DNA from: an uncultured Lachnospiraceae bacterium | GTDB taxonomy: Bacteria; Bacillota; Clostridia; Lachnospirales; Lachnospiraceae | DNA: 42,857 nucleotides | NCBI GenBank assembly: GCA_910577825.1 | Contig: CAJTOK010000030.1 | Coordinates: 1 to 42,857, forward strand | Reading direction: 5' to 3' | Shown here: in pieces, positions 23,764-32,188 of the stretch | Layout of the letters: each line of letters starts with the position of its first letter | How positions within the stretch are numbered: the first letter of the stretch is position 1 | The notes under the pieces: generated by a model | The model's database searches: none | What the model saw: only the letters and a program-made list of their open reading frames with translations | What the model was told of the DNA's origin: nothing | Program-made: the position numbers and the translations under genes

Positions 23764-24423
23764 TTATGCCTTTTTCTGTATACTGGTTTCATAATCAGAG
23801 TAAAACTCCAGCATATTCTGGAAGTGTTTCTTATAACAATATAATGCAGACAGTATTGCAATAATAAATACAGCTGCCATAGTTATATAAATAACTGTAC
23901 CAGAAGAACCTTCTATAATTACAGCAGCCAGTACAGAAGATTCCAGCAGTACAATTATATTTATGGCTATTCCTGTAAAGGTAAAATTCTTTTTGTTTAA
24001 CAAGTTAAAATATGAAGAATAGCCTGCCACAAATAGCAAAAAATACATTATCGTAATTTCAAATAAATATTTTCCAATATCATACAGGTTTCTGTTTATT
24101 ACAGACATTATTAATTCAGGAAATGAAATAAATGCTGAAGTAATGCCCCATGTAGCAAAGTGGCTGTATAAGAAAAGCTTTTTTTGCAGTTGTATACGTT
24201 CTTTCCTGGAAAACGGGGCAATAAATATATAATCCGGTATGGCTGTATTAAGGAATCCTGCAATAAGTATAAAGAAGAAAAGTACAAGTTCCCTGTCCCC
24301 TAAAAAGTTATATCTGCTTCTAAAAATAATATTTGTAATGGCAAAAACTATATAATACAAAAACATAGAGCCTGTATAATTAATTATTGATTTTAATAAA
24401 GTTCTCTGCAATATTTTTGGCAT
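23764..24423 (-). CDS. ABC transporter permease-like membrane protein (first of the GntR operon)
   Basis: 219-residue membrane protein with about six helices (FLYYIVFAITNIIF, LVLFFFILIAGFLN, ITIMYFLLFVAGYSS, IAINIIVLLESSVLAAVII, IYITMAAVFIIAILSALY). The cytoplasmic loop FSRKERIQLQKK after the second helix resembles a coupling segment. It overlaps the upstream ATPase gene by about 40 bases. AGGGGG is eight bases before ATG 24423; the alternative ATG 24429 is too close to it. It should be the membrane partner of the ATPase at 24380-25282. Confidence 0.75.
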   Translation of the reverse strand: MPKILQRTLLKSIINYTGSMFLYYIVFAITNIIFRSRYNFLGDRELVLFFFILIAGFLNTAIPDYIFIAPFSRKERIQLQKKLFLYSHFATWGITSAFISFPELIMSVINRNLYDIGKYLFEITIMYFLLFVAGYSSYFNLLNKKNFTFTGIAINIIVLLESSVLAAVIIEGSSGTVIYITMAAVFIIAILSALYCYKKHFQNMLEFYSDYETSIQKKA

Positions 24424-25282
24424 TTTCATTTCCCCCTTTTACAAAGTAATACATAAATTCACCAATGCCAGGCTTGTACACTTCCAATGTTTTATCAGAT
24501 AAATATTTCTTCCCCCCGGCAACCATTGCAGCTGCACTGTATTTCCCTTCTTCCATATATACAATTTTTTCTTTGGGAATAAGTTTTAATTTATAGCTTT
24601 CACCTTTAACAATACTGAACTGGCTGCATAAATTTTCTTTGGGCAGGAAGAAGAGCAGGCTGCCGTTTTGCATATATCCTATATAATCTGCTATTCTGTC
24701 AAGGTCTTGTGTTATATGTGATGAAAGCAGCACACTTCTTTCCCCGCCAGATACTAGGCCTGTGCATATTTTTAACAGTTCTTCCCTTGAATCCTGGTCA
24801 AGCCCTGCTGATGGTTCGTCAAACAGGAAAAGCCTGGCGTTATGTGAAAGGGCAAATGCAATTTGTGTTTTGGTTTTCATTCCTTTTGAAAGATGTTTAA
24901 ATTTCTTTTGCGGGTCAAGATGGAACTGGCCAAGGTATCTTAGGTATTTATCTATGCTGAAATTACTGTAAAGTTCCCCGTACAGCCTGCCAATTTTATA
25001 TAAAGGCAGGTTCTGGTTATAAAAATCTGTGTCAAGTACAAGCCCGGTCATATCTTTTATTTTTGCTTCATTTTCATAAAAAGGCATACCCCCGGCAAAT
25101 ATACTGCCACTGTCAGGGTAGTAAAGCCCTGCAAGGCACTTTAATAAAGAAGACTTGCCAGCCCCGTTTTCACCAATAAGACCACATATATAACCTTTTG
25201 GAAGCGAAAAAGAAATATCATGCAGCCTGAAAGTATTGTTTTTATTAGAGAGTGTTTTATGTAAGTGTTCTACATTAAGCAT
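24380..25282 (-). CDS. ABC transporter ATP-binding protein (first gene of the GntR operon)
   Basis: 300-residue ATPase with the nucleotide-binding domain in residues 1-215: Walker A GENGAGKSS, signature HLSKGMKTKTQ, Walker B LFLFDEPSAGLDQ and switch His in LLSSHITQD. The last 80 residues form an extra domain, as in YtrB-like proteins. GGAGG five bases before the ATG. It is the first gene after the operator/promoter and is followed by permease, GntR regulator, second ATPase and second permease. Confidence 0.9.
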   Translation of the reverse strand: MLNVEHLHKTLSNKNNTFRLHDISFSLPKGYICGLIGENGAGKSSLLKCLAGLYYPDSGSIFAGGMPFYENEAKIKDMTGLVLDTDFYNQNLPLYKIGRLYGELYSNFSIDKYLRYLGQFHLDPQKKFKHLSKGMKTKTQIAFALSHNARLFLFDEPSAGLDQDSREELLKICTGLVSGGERSVLLSSHITQDLDRIADYIGYMQNGSLLFFLPKENLCSQFSIVKGESYKLKLIPKEKIVYMEEGKYSAAAMVAGGKKYLSDKTLEVYKPGIGEFMYYFVKGGNENAKNIAENFIKINN

Positions 25283-25301
25283 AGCAGCCTCCTTACTCTA
25301 T

Positions 25302-25358
25302 AAAACTGTGCATATACTGTATATATTAATATATACAGTATATGCACAGTTTTGTCAA
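25302..25358 (-). promoter_or_regulatory. GntR-operon promoter overlapped by a perfect 52-bp palindrome
   Basis: Bases 25302-25353 are an exact palindrome: each half of 26 bases, beginning AAAACTGTGCATATACTGTA, is the reverse complement of the other. On the minus strand TTGACA (25358-25353) is followed after 17 bp by TATATA (25335-25330), so the palindrome covers spacer, -10 and start site. It is the obvious operator for the GntR protein of this operon. Confidence 0.85.
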
Positions 25359-25380
25359 GAGTTTCCGGATAAATATATTA

Positions 25381-25422
25381 AAAAACCTTTCCTGGAATTA
25401 AGCATCCAAAGGAAAGGTTTTT
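25381..25422 (-). terminator. Intrinsic terminator of the DJ-1 gene
   Basis: Perfect 12-bp arms AAAAACCTTTCC (25381-25392) and GGAAAGGTTTTT (25411-25422), extended by TGGA/TCCA inside. On the minus strand the stem ends in T and is followed by T/A-rich DNA. Confidence 0.8.
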
Positions 25423-25450
25423 AGATAGTGTAAAGCCTGGTATATTTATT

Positions 25451-26008
25451 TTAATAAGTATCATTATAGATAATTTTATTCTTTATGTCTTCCGCTTTGG
25501 CGGCACTGTCAAGTGCTGTAATAATTTCGCCTGCAAAGTCAATACATGTGCCCATGCCACGGCTTGTAATAATATTGCCATCCCTTACAACAGGTTTCTT
25601 CTGGAAAGAAGCACCTGTAAGCTTTTCTTCAAAGCCAGGGTAACATGTGGCATTTTTGCCATTTAAGATTCCAAGTGCACCAAGTACGCCTGGGGCAGCA
25701 CATACGGCAGCAATAAATTTGCCTGAGTTATTAAATTCAACAAGCTTGTCTGTAAGCGGCGTGTATGCAAGCAGGTTGTTAGTTCCAGGCATCCCGCCAG
25801 GAAGTATAAGCATACTGGCACTGTCAAAGTCTGCCCCGGCAAACAGCTGGTCTGCCTTGATTGTTACATTGTGTGAACCTGTAACCTCAAGAGTATCTGT
25901 AATGGATACCATATTAATTCCAATGCCTGCCCTTCTAAGCATATCTACAACAGTAAGCATCTCCACCTCTTCATAACCTGGTGCAAGAAAAATAAGTGAT
26001 TTAGCCAT
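25451..26008 (-). CDS. DJ-1/PfpI family protein
   Basis: 185-residue cytosolic protein of the DJ-1/ThiJ group. Hallmarks are LAPGYEEVEM with the conserved Glu16, LILPGGMPGTNNL, the nucleophile elbow AAVCAAPGVLG with Cys103, and ITSRGMGTCIDFA. Members are redox-sensing or glyoxalase/deglycase-like proteins; exact activity is debated and not readable here. GGAGG five bases before ATG 26008 sets the start; the ATG at 26038 lies upstream of this ribosome site. It has its own promoter and terminator. Confidence 0.9.
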   Translation of the reverse strand: MAKSLIFLAPGYEEVEMLTVVDMLRRAGIGINMVSITDTLEVTGSHNVTIKADQLFAGADFDSASMLILPGGMPGTNNLLAYTPLTDKLVEFNNSGKFIAAVCAAPGVLGALGILNGKNATCYPGFEEKLTGASFQKKPVVRDGNIITSRGMGTCIDFAGEIITALDSAAKAEDIKNKIIYNDTY

Positions 26009-26059
26009 TTTTACCTCCATTTCTGCATATTTATGCAATTAAATTTTGTAATTAAGAAT

Positions 26060-26088
26060 ATATTAGACCATTATGCACAGAAAATCAA
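26060..26088 (-). promoter_or_regulatory. Promoter of the DJ-1 gene
   Basis: On the minus strand TTGATT (26088-26083), 17-bp spacer, TAATAT (26065-26060), about 50 bp before the start. Confidence 0.5.
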
Positions 26089-26188
26089 ATACAATTTTAA
26101 ACGGATTACACTGGATATTTACTTTTTAATGGAAATGAAATAAAATATTCGGGTAATATTATTATAAATACCAGGAGGCAGTGAAGTT

Positions 26189-26923
26189 ATGTCCTATGTA
26201 GCTGTAATTATACCAGTATGTATCCTTGCTATTATACTGTCTGTCTTTCTTGCTGGCAGATGGCTGTCATGGCATATGGACAGGCGCACCCTTGCATACC
26301 AGAGTGATTTGCTTGCAAAGCACTGTGAAGAGGTGCAGAATATGTACAGGCAGACAAGGGGCTGGAAGCATGATTACCATGACCATATACAGACTATGAA
26401 AGCTTATCTTGCAATGGAAAGGTTAGAGGAACTTTCAAATTTCTTAAATGAGCTGGACAATGATTTGCTGGCTCTTGATACAGTAATTAAAACAGGAAAT
26501 GTTATGATTGATGCTATTTTAAACAGTAAAATTTCGCTGGCAGTTTCAAGAGGCATTAAAGTAGATGCCAAAGCGGTTGTGCCAAAGGAACTTAAAACGC
26601 CATTTTCAGAAATTGATTTAAGCCTTATTATTGGAAATCTTATGGATAATGCAATGGAGGCATGTGAAGGGATAAAGGTTAAGGAGAAACGTTTTATACG
26701 TATCTATATTGATATATTAAAGGGACAGCTGTATATTTATATTATAAATTCTACGGAGGGCAGAAGAAAAAGGGCTGGCAGGATTTATAAGTCAACAAAG
26801 AAAGAAACGGGGCATGGTTTTGGGCTTATGAGGGTTGATAAGGTAGTAGGGCGTTACAATGGCTATCTTGACAGGCAGGACGAGGAGGGGGTTTTTGTAA
26901 CGGAAATAATGCTTCCATTGTAA
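26189..26923 (+). CDS. GHKL-type sensor histidine kinase, single membrane helix, orphan
   Basis: 244-residue kinase with one N-terminal transmembrane helix (about 4-27) and no sensor domain. The phospho-acceptor region is RGWKHDYHDHIQTM (His61), resembling the HDxxNH pattern of AgrC-like kinases; the ATPase has the N box LIIGNLMDNAMEAC and G box ETGHGFGLMRV. AGGAGG lies ten bases before the ATG. Such kinases normally pair with LytTR response regulators, but none is encoded next to it: DJ-1 lies upstream on the other strand and an ABC exporter downstream. A partner elsewhere may act on the repeats at 26941-26972. Confidence 0.85.
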   Translation: MSYVAVIIPVCILAIILSVFLAGRWLSWHMDRRTLAYQSDLLAKHCEEVQNMYRQTRGWKHDYHDHIQTMKAYLAMERLEELSNFLNELDNDLLALDTVIKTGNVMIDAILNSKISLAVSRGIKVDAKAVVPKELKTPFSEIDLSLIIGNLMDNAMEACEGIKVKEKRFIRIYIDILKGQLYIYIINSTEGRRKRAGRIYKSTKKETGHGFGLMRVDKVVGRYNGYLDRQDEEGVFVTEIMLPL

Positions 26924-26940
26924 ATATAAAAATACTATTA

Positions 26941-26972
26941 CCATTCGTGCACGGTATCTGCCATTCGTGCAC
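26941..26972 (+). promoter_or_regulatory. Tandem 12-bp direct repeat upstream of the ABC exporter
   Basis: CCATTCGTGCAC occurs at 26941-26952 and again at 26961-26972, 20 bp apart, about two helix turns. The second copy ends 28 bp before a perfect TATAAT, about where an activator would contact polymerase. The arrangement fits a dimeric activator such as a LytTR regulator. The GTGCAC ends also pair with each other before seven T, so a terminator role for the kinase gene is an alternative or additional use. Confidence 0.6.
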
Positions 26973-27000
26973 TTTTTTTATATTACAGGGAAATCTGTTC

Positions 27001-27006
27001 TATAAT
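27001..27006 (+). promoter_or_regulatory. -10 element of the ABC exporter promoter
   Basis: Perfect TATAAT without a recognisable -35 at 17 bp (the position reads TTATAT), which suggests dependence on an activator bound to the repeats upstream. It overlaps an in-frame ATG at 27005, ruling that codon out as the start. Confidence 0.6.
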
Positions 27007-27034
27007 GTGGAAAAAATGGAAGGAGAGAAAAAAT

Positions 27035-28882
27035 ATGAAATTTGTCCCAAAACATTATTCTATAATTAGTGATATTATCTATTTTATAAAGCATTTCCAG
27101 AGATATGAGCCAGTTGTGCTTTTCTTATGCGGGGTGGAGATAATTTTAGGGGCAGCCACACCTTTAGCCGGGATTTACCTGTCTAAGGCTGCAATAGACC
27201 TTGTAGTACAAGGGGCTTCTGTACAAAAAGCCGTTATGGTGCTTGTACCATTTACTTTGTTAATTATGGCAGTTTATACATTAAAAACTGCTGTTTCATC
27301 TGGAAAATATAATTATTATAATTCACAGCGTGACCATTTTATGGGGCTTTTATTCCTTAAAAGCCTTAAAGTGCCCTATAAGTATACAGAATCCGGGGAA
27401 ATGAAAAAAGTATACTGGAAAGCGTATGATGCTATTAGTATGGGTGACTGGTCGGCACTTTCAAGAATGGTTACAGGAACAACAAATATAACTATAAATA
27501 TTTTACGTTTTTTACTTTATTCTACAGTAATAGGTACACTTGACGCCTGGCTTTTGCTGGTTCTTGACGTACTTGCCATTGCCAGTTATTTACTGGACTT
27601 ATGCCAGATACGTTATGAAGAAAGCCTGCGTGATGAAATAGCAGAGGCAACCAAAAAGTATTATTGTGTTCTGGATTCAATGGGAAATACAAAAGGTGCA
27701 AAAGATATAAGGATATTTGGAATGGGACACTGGCTGGCAGGGCTCAGGGACATGGTAATTGAAAAGCAGAGAGGTATAAACCAGAAACTTTATAAGAAAA
27801 GGTCACGTTTTGAAAAGGCAGGTTTTCTTCTGGGAATGGTAAGGGATATGGGAGCTTATACATTTCTTTTATACAAGGCTTTTGAAGGTGCAATAGATGC
27901 AGGAGGTTTTGTATTGTATTTTGGTGCTATTACAGGTTTTTCAGGATTTATAACAAGTATTATGAACTCATTGTCAGAGCTGCGTTCTGCTGCAAATGCA
28001 GCTGATTACCTGAGGGCTTATATGGAAATCCCCGGGGAAGATGACAGTTCTGGGAAAAGGCATATAGACGGGCTGGAACTGCCTTTAAAGATTGAATTTA
28101 AAAATGTAAGTTTTGCTTACCAGGATGCAGGCGTGGATATAGAAGATAACAGCAGTAAAGAAAAAAAGCAGGTTTTTAAAAATTTAAACCTGGAAATAAA
28201 GGCAGGAGAGAAAATTGCACTTGTGGGTGTTAATGGTGCAGGAAAAACTACCCTTGTAAAGCTTCTTTGTGGAATGTATGACCCGGATGCAGGTGAAATA
28301 CTTATAAATGGAATAAACAGGAATGAATTTCCAAGGAAAGAAATTTACAGGCTTTTCTCTGCTGTTTTCCAGGAACAGTTTGTGATGCCTTGTACATTAG
28401 GTGAAAATATTGCAATGGACAAAAGGGATAATATAGATGCAGAAAGGGTCTGGGAAGCACTTTCAAAAGCTGGATTAAAAGAATTTTTTAATAGTAAGGA
28501 TATTACTTTAAAAACATATATGGGAAAGGACATTATGAAAGATGGCATAAACCTTTCAGGCGGGCAGCAGCAGAGGCTTTTACTTGCAAGGGCGCTTTAT
28601 AAAGATGCACCTGTACTGGTGCTGGATGAGCCAACGGCAGCACTGGACCCTGTAGCAGAAAGTGAAGTTTATAATAATTATAATAAATACAGCAAAGGCA
28701 AAACTGCGCTTTTTATTTCCCACAGGCTTGCAAGCACAAAATTTTCAGACAGGATTATAATGCTTGAAAATGGAAAAATAATAGAAGAGGGAAGCCATAA
28801 TGAACTTATGGGGTTAAATGGCAAATATGCGGAAATGTTCCATGTACAGAGCAATTATTATGAAAAGGGGGAGGAAGGATGA
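27035..28882 (+). CDS. ABC exporter half-transporter, permease-ATPase fusion (subunit 1)
   Basis: 615-residue protein: six-helix exporter membrane domain (about 1-330) followed by an ATPase (about 345-610). Walker A is GVNGAGKTT, Q loop VFQEQF, signature LSGGQQQRLLLARAL, Walker B LVLDEPTAALDP, switch His in FISHRLAS. AAGGAG nine bases before ATG 27035 is the ribosome site. The stop overlaps the start of a second half-transporter (ATGA), so the two should form a heterodimer. No C39 peptidase domain is present. Exporters of this layout next to GHKL kinases often move peptides or antimicrobials; the substrate here is unknown. Confidence 0.9.
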   Translation: MKFVPKHYSIISDIIYFIKHFQRYEPVVLFLCGVEIILGAATPLAGIYLSKAAIDLVVQGASVQKAVMVLVPFTLLIMAVYTLKTAVSSGKYNYYNSQRDHFMGLLFLKSLKVPYKYTESGEMKKVYWKAYDAISMGDWSALSRMVTGTTNITINILRFLLYSTVIGTLDAWLLLVLDVLAIASYLLDLCQIRYEESLRDEIAEATKKYYCVLDSMGNTKGAKDIRIFGMGHWLAGLRDMVIEKQRGINQKLYKKRSRFEKAGFLLGMVRDMGAYTFLLYKAFEGAIDAGGFVLYFGAITGFSGFITSIMNSLSELRSAANAADYLRAYMEIPGEDDSSGKRHIDGLELPLKIEFKNVSFAYQDAGVDIEDNSSKEKKQVFKNLNLEIKAGEKIALVGVNGAGKTTLVKLLCGMYDPDAGEILINGINRNEFPRKEIYRLFSAVFQEQFVMPCTLGENIAMDKRDNIDAERVWEALSKAGLKEFFNSKDITLKTYMGKDIMKDGINLSGGQQQRLLLARALYKDAPVLVLDEPTAALDPVAESEVYNNYNKYSKGKTALFISHRLASTKFSDRIIMLENGKIIEEGSHNELMGLNGKYAEMFHVQSNYYEKGEEG

Positions 28883-30750
28883 ATACAGATTTAACAACAA
28901 AAATATCATTTAAGGAACATATAAAAAATATTAAAAAAATAATGAAAATCATTACAGATATAGATAAATGGTATTTTTTCTTTACAGGAATTGTCCATAT
29001 TATAAATGTAGTTATTCCATATATACAGCTTGTCCTGTCTGCTTATATACTTGACAGTATTATTGATAGGAAGGATTTTAAAGAAGTTTTCATGGTTATA
29101 GCATGTACATTGCTGTTTATTTTTTTTCTAAGCTTTATAGCAAGTTCAATCTGGAACCGTATGGAAGTGCACAGGGAAAAGGCATTTTCACTTTATACAT
29201 GTATGACACAGACAAGAATGCTTGATATGGATTTTTCAATAATTGACAGCCCGGAAATAAAGGAACTGCGTGACAGGATAAGGCAGGATAATAACTGGGG
29301 TGCAGGGATTAATTCATTATTCTGGCAGGGAAATTCCATATTATTTGGATTTTTTAATATTATTGGAGCTGTTGTTTTTGGCCTGCCAGTTATAAATTTT
29401 ATGTTTGCATCAGGAAAATATTATGTAATTATTGTACTTATGGCATTGTTAGTGGTTCTGGCAATATCTATAAAAGCAGGTATATATTTTAAAAAGAAGA
29501 CATACCAGTTTATGTTTGGAAAGATTAAAGATGAAGATAAAGAAGATTTAATTACATTTGCCTGGGATTTTGCTTCTGGCAATGGATATAATTATAAAAA
29601 TGGCAAAGATATAAGGATTTATGGAAGTTACGGTCTTATGGAACAATGGTGCACTGGGGCTTTTAAAAATAAAAAATTCCGCAGCCGTTTAAAAGATTCA
29701 TCTGCCGGATGGGCGGGGAAGTATGGCGCAATAAGCCTTGCAGATGGTGCTATAGAAGGATGTGCCTATCTTGCGGTAACACTTGCAGCCATTGCGGCAA
29801 AAGCTGGCGCAGGGGATATTATAAGGCTTGCAGGCTGCTTTAGGAAACTGCTTTCATCTGCTTATATGCTTGTAAACGGTATAACGGAATTTGCACTGAC
29901 AGCCAGAAAACAGGCAAGTACTATTGAGCTTCTTAGAAAACAGGATGAGATGTATAAAGGGAAGCTTCCTGTTGAAAAACGGAGTGATAATGAATACCAG
30001 ATTGAATTTAAAAATGTTACATTCACATACCCAGGAAGTACAGAGCCTGCATTAAAAGATTTCTCCATGAAATTAAAAATTGGTGAAAAGCTTGCAGTTG
30101 TTGGCATGAATGGTTCTGGCAAAACTACCATGATTAAGCTTTTATGCCGCCTTTATGACCCGGATAATGGTGAAATACTTTTAAATGGTGTGGATATACG
30201 TAAATTTAAGGCAGATGAATACAGGCAGCTTTTTTCAATTGTATTCCAGGATTATAAATTATTTCCATTCCAGCTGGCACAGAATGTTGCAGCAAGTATA
30301 AAATACGATGAAGGGCGTGTTAAAAAATGCCTGGAAAATGCCGGGTTCTGGGAACGGCTGGATGGGCCGGGCACAGGGCTGGAAACATACTTATATAAGG
30401 ATTTTGATGACAATGGTGTGGAAATATCTGGCGGTGAAGCCCAGAAAATTGCAATAGCAAGGGCTGTATATAAAGATGCGCCATTTGTACTTCTGGATGA
30501 ACCCACTGCAGCACTTGACCCACTGGCTGAATATGAAATATACACTAACTTTGATAAAATTATAGATACTAAAACAGCAATCTATATATCACACCGGCTT
30601 TCATCATGCCAGTTCTGTGAAAAAATTGCAGTATTCCACGAGGGACGCCTTGTACAATATGGAAGCCATGGCAAATTGCTTGAAGACCAGGACGGGAAGT
30701 ATTATGAGATGTGGAATGCACAGGCACAGTATTATCAACATTCCACTTAA
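28879..30750 (+). CDS. ABC exporter half-transporter, permease-ATPase fusion (subunit 2)
   Basis: 623-residue partner of the preceding gene, with six membrane helices (about 1-340) and an ATPase domain. Walker A is GMNGSGKTT, Q loop VFQDYKLFP, Walker B FVLLDEPTAALDP, switch His in YISHRLSS. The signature is ISGGEAQKIAIARAV, where Glu replaces the usual Gln of LSGGQ. One diverged signature is common in heterodimeric exporters with a degenerate ATP site. GGAGG upstream lies within the first gene. A new promoter starts four bases after its stop codon. Confidence 0.9.
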   Translation: MNTDLTTKISFKEHIKNIKKIMKIITDIDKWYFFFTGIVHIINVVIPYIQLVLSAYILDSIIDRKDFKEVFMVIACTLLFIFFLSFIASSIWNRMEVHREKAFSLYTCMTQTRMLDMDFSIIDSPEIKELRDRIRQDNNWGAGINSLFWQGNSILFGFFNIIGAVVFGLPVINFMFASGKYYVIIVLMALLVVLAISIKAGIYFKKKTYQFMFGKIKDEDKEDLITFAWDFASGNGYNYKNGKDIRIYGSYGLMEQWCTGAFKNKKFRSRLKDSSAGWAGKYGAISLADGAIEGCAYLAVTLAAIAAKAGAGDIIRLAGCFRKLLSSAYMLVNGITEFALTARKQASTIELLRKQDEMYKGKLPVEKRSDNEYQIEFKNVTFTYPGSTEPALKDFSMKLKIGEKLAVVGMNGSGKTTMIKLLCRLYDPDNGEILLNGVDIRKFKADEYRQLFSIVFQDYKLFPFQLAQNVAASIKYDEGRVKKCLENAGFWERLDGPGTGLETYLYKDFDDNGVEISGGEAQKIAIARAVYKDAPFVLLDEPTAALDPLAEYEIYTNFDKIIDTKTAIYISHRLSSCQFCEKIAVFHEGRLVQYGSHGKLLEDQDGKYYEMWNAQAQYYQHST

Positions 30751-30753
30751 AGC

Positions 30754-30782
30754 TTGACAAAAAGAAAAGAGAAGAGTATACT
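30754..30782 (+). promoter_or_regulatory. Strong promoter of the ATP-grasp operon
   Basis: Consensus TTGACA (30754-30759), exact 17-bp spacer, TATACT (30777-30782). This is among the best sigma-A promoters in the window. Confidence 0.8.
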
Positions 30783-30800
30783 AGCGTTATCTTAATGGAC

Positions 30801-30829
30801 AAAGGCGTTCTGCATAGCAGGACGCCTTT
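30801..30829 (+). terminator. Hairpin in the leader of the ATP-grasp operon
   Basis: Arms AAAGGCGT (30801-30808) and ACGCCTTT (30822-30829), extended inside by CTGC/GCAG. It lies about 12 bases after the predicted RNA start. The following DNA has only scattered T, so it may be the exporter terminator placed behind the new promoter, or a stabilising leader hairpin. Confidence 0.55.
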
Positions 30830-30868
30830 CTGCTGTTTAAGGGGAATATAAGGACAGGGGGGATGGCC

Positions 30869-32188
30869 ATGAAACAGCCAGACTTATTAAAACACACAGA
30901 CCAGGTAAATGAACAGATGGCACGTTATGGCGTGAAGTTTGGGATTTATAAGAATAATGTATTTAAAGAGCAGCTATTTCCATTTGATGCAATACCAAGG
31001 GTTATAGAGCATAATGAATTTGGCATTTTGGAAAAGGGATTAAAGCAGCGTGTACTGGCACTCAATTTGTTTTTAAAGGATATATACAGTAAAAAACAGA
31101 TTGTAAAAGATGGCATAGTACCAGAGGATTTTATTTTTGCTTCCAGCGGGTATATGGCGGAATGTGAAGGAGTGGTGCCAGCGAAGGGGATATATTCACA
31201 TATATCAGGCATTGACCTTGTAAAAGGAAAAGATGGTACATGGTATATATTAGAGGATAATTTAAGAGTGCCTTCGGGGGCTTCATACCCCATGATTGCA
31301 AGGGAACTTTGCAGGCGCAGTTCCCCGGAAACTTTCAGGGATAACAGGCTGGAGGATAACAGGAATTATGCAGGGCTTTTAAGATGGACAATGGATTATG
31401 TAAATACAGGCGGGCATACAGTTATTTTAACACCGGGAAGATATAATGCTGCTTACTTTGAACATTCTTACCTGGCAGAGAAAACAGGTGCACACCTTGT
31501 AACAGGTTCTGAACTTAAAGTAGAAAATGACAGGCTTTATTACATATCAGCAGACGGAAGCATGGAACAGGTGGGGGCAGTATACCGGAGGATATCAGAT
31601 GAATACCTTGACCCTATGAATTTTAATCCTGAATCATTAATAGGTATCCCGCATATTTATGATGTATTCCGTAAAGGAAATGTGGCACTTTTAAATGCAC
31701 CTGGCAATGGCGTGGCAGATGATAAGGGGATTTACTATTTTGTTCCCAAAATGGTTAAATATTACCTGGGTGAAGAAGCAGTCTTAAATAATGCACCTAC
31801 TTACCTGCCATTTTACAAAGAAGATATGGCATATGTACTGGAGCATTTTGACAGCCTGGTTTTAAAAGATGTAGCAGAGGCCGGGGGATATGGCGTTGTA
31901 TTTGGAAGTTCAATGTCTAAGGAACAGAAAAAAGATTTTATACGCCTGCTGGAAAAAGAACCAAGGCGCTTTATTGCGCAGGAAGTAATTGACTTTGAAG
32001 ATTTAGATATTATGGATAATGGGGAAATAGTGCCAAGAAAAGCAGACCTGCGGGCTTTTGTCCTTATGGCAGATGAACCAGTAGTATGGAAAAGCGGGCT
32101 TACAAGGTTTTCCAGAAACCCGGATTCATTTATTGTAAATTCATCACAGGGAGGGGGATTTAAAGACACATGGGTATTATATCAGTAG
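30869..32188 (+). CDS. Circularly permuted ATP-grasp ligase (type 2 family)
   Basis: 439-residue predicted amide/peptide ligase of the COG2308-like family. Signature stretches are EDNLRVPSGASYPMIARE, LTPGRYNAAYFEHSYLAEKT, YRRISDEYLDPMNF, LLNAPGNGVADDKGIYYFVP, APTYLPF and the closing NSSQGGGFKDTWVL. ATP-grasp enzymes activate a carboxylate as acyl phosphate and join it to an amine. Family members travel with alpha-E and transglutaminase proteins, as here, and are predicted to build or attach small peptides. GGGGGG six bases before ATG 30869 fixes the start; ATG 30863 is too close. The substrate is unknown. Confidence 0.9.
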   Translation: MKQPDLLKHTDQVNEQMARYGVKFGIYKNNVFKEQLFPFDAIPRVIEHNEFGILEKGLKQRVLALNLFLKDIYSKKQIVKDGIVPEDFIFASSGYMAECEGVVPAKGIYSHISGIDLVKGKDGTWYILEDNLRVPSGASYPMIARELCRRSSPETFRDNRLEDNRNYAGLLRWTMDYVNTGGHTVILTPGRYNAAYFEHSYLAEKTGAHLVTGSELKVENDRLYYISADGSMEQVGAVYRRISDEYLDPMNFNPESLIGIPHIYDVFRKGNVALLNAPGNGVADDKGIYYFVPKMVKYYLGEEAVLNNAPTYLPFYKEDMAYVLEHFDSLVLKDVAEAGGYGVVFGSSMSKEQKKDFIRLLEKEPRRFIAQEVIDFEDLDIMDNGEIVPRKADLRAFVLMADEPVVWKSGLTRFSRNPDSFIVNSSQGGGFKDTWVLYQ

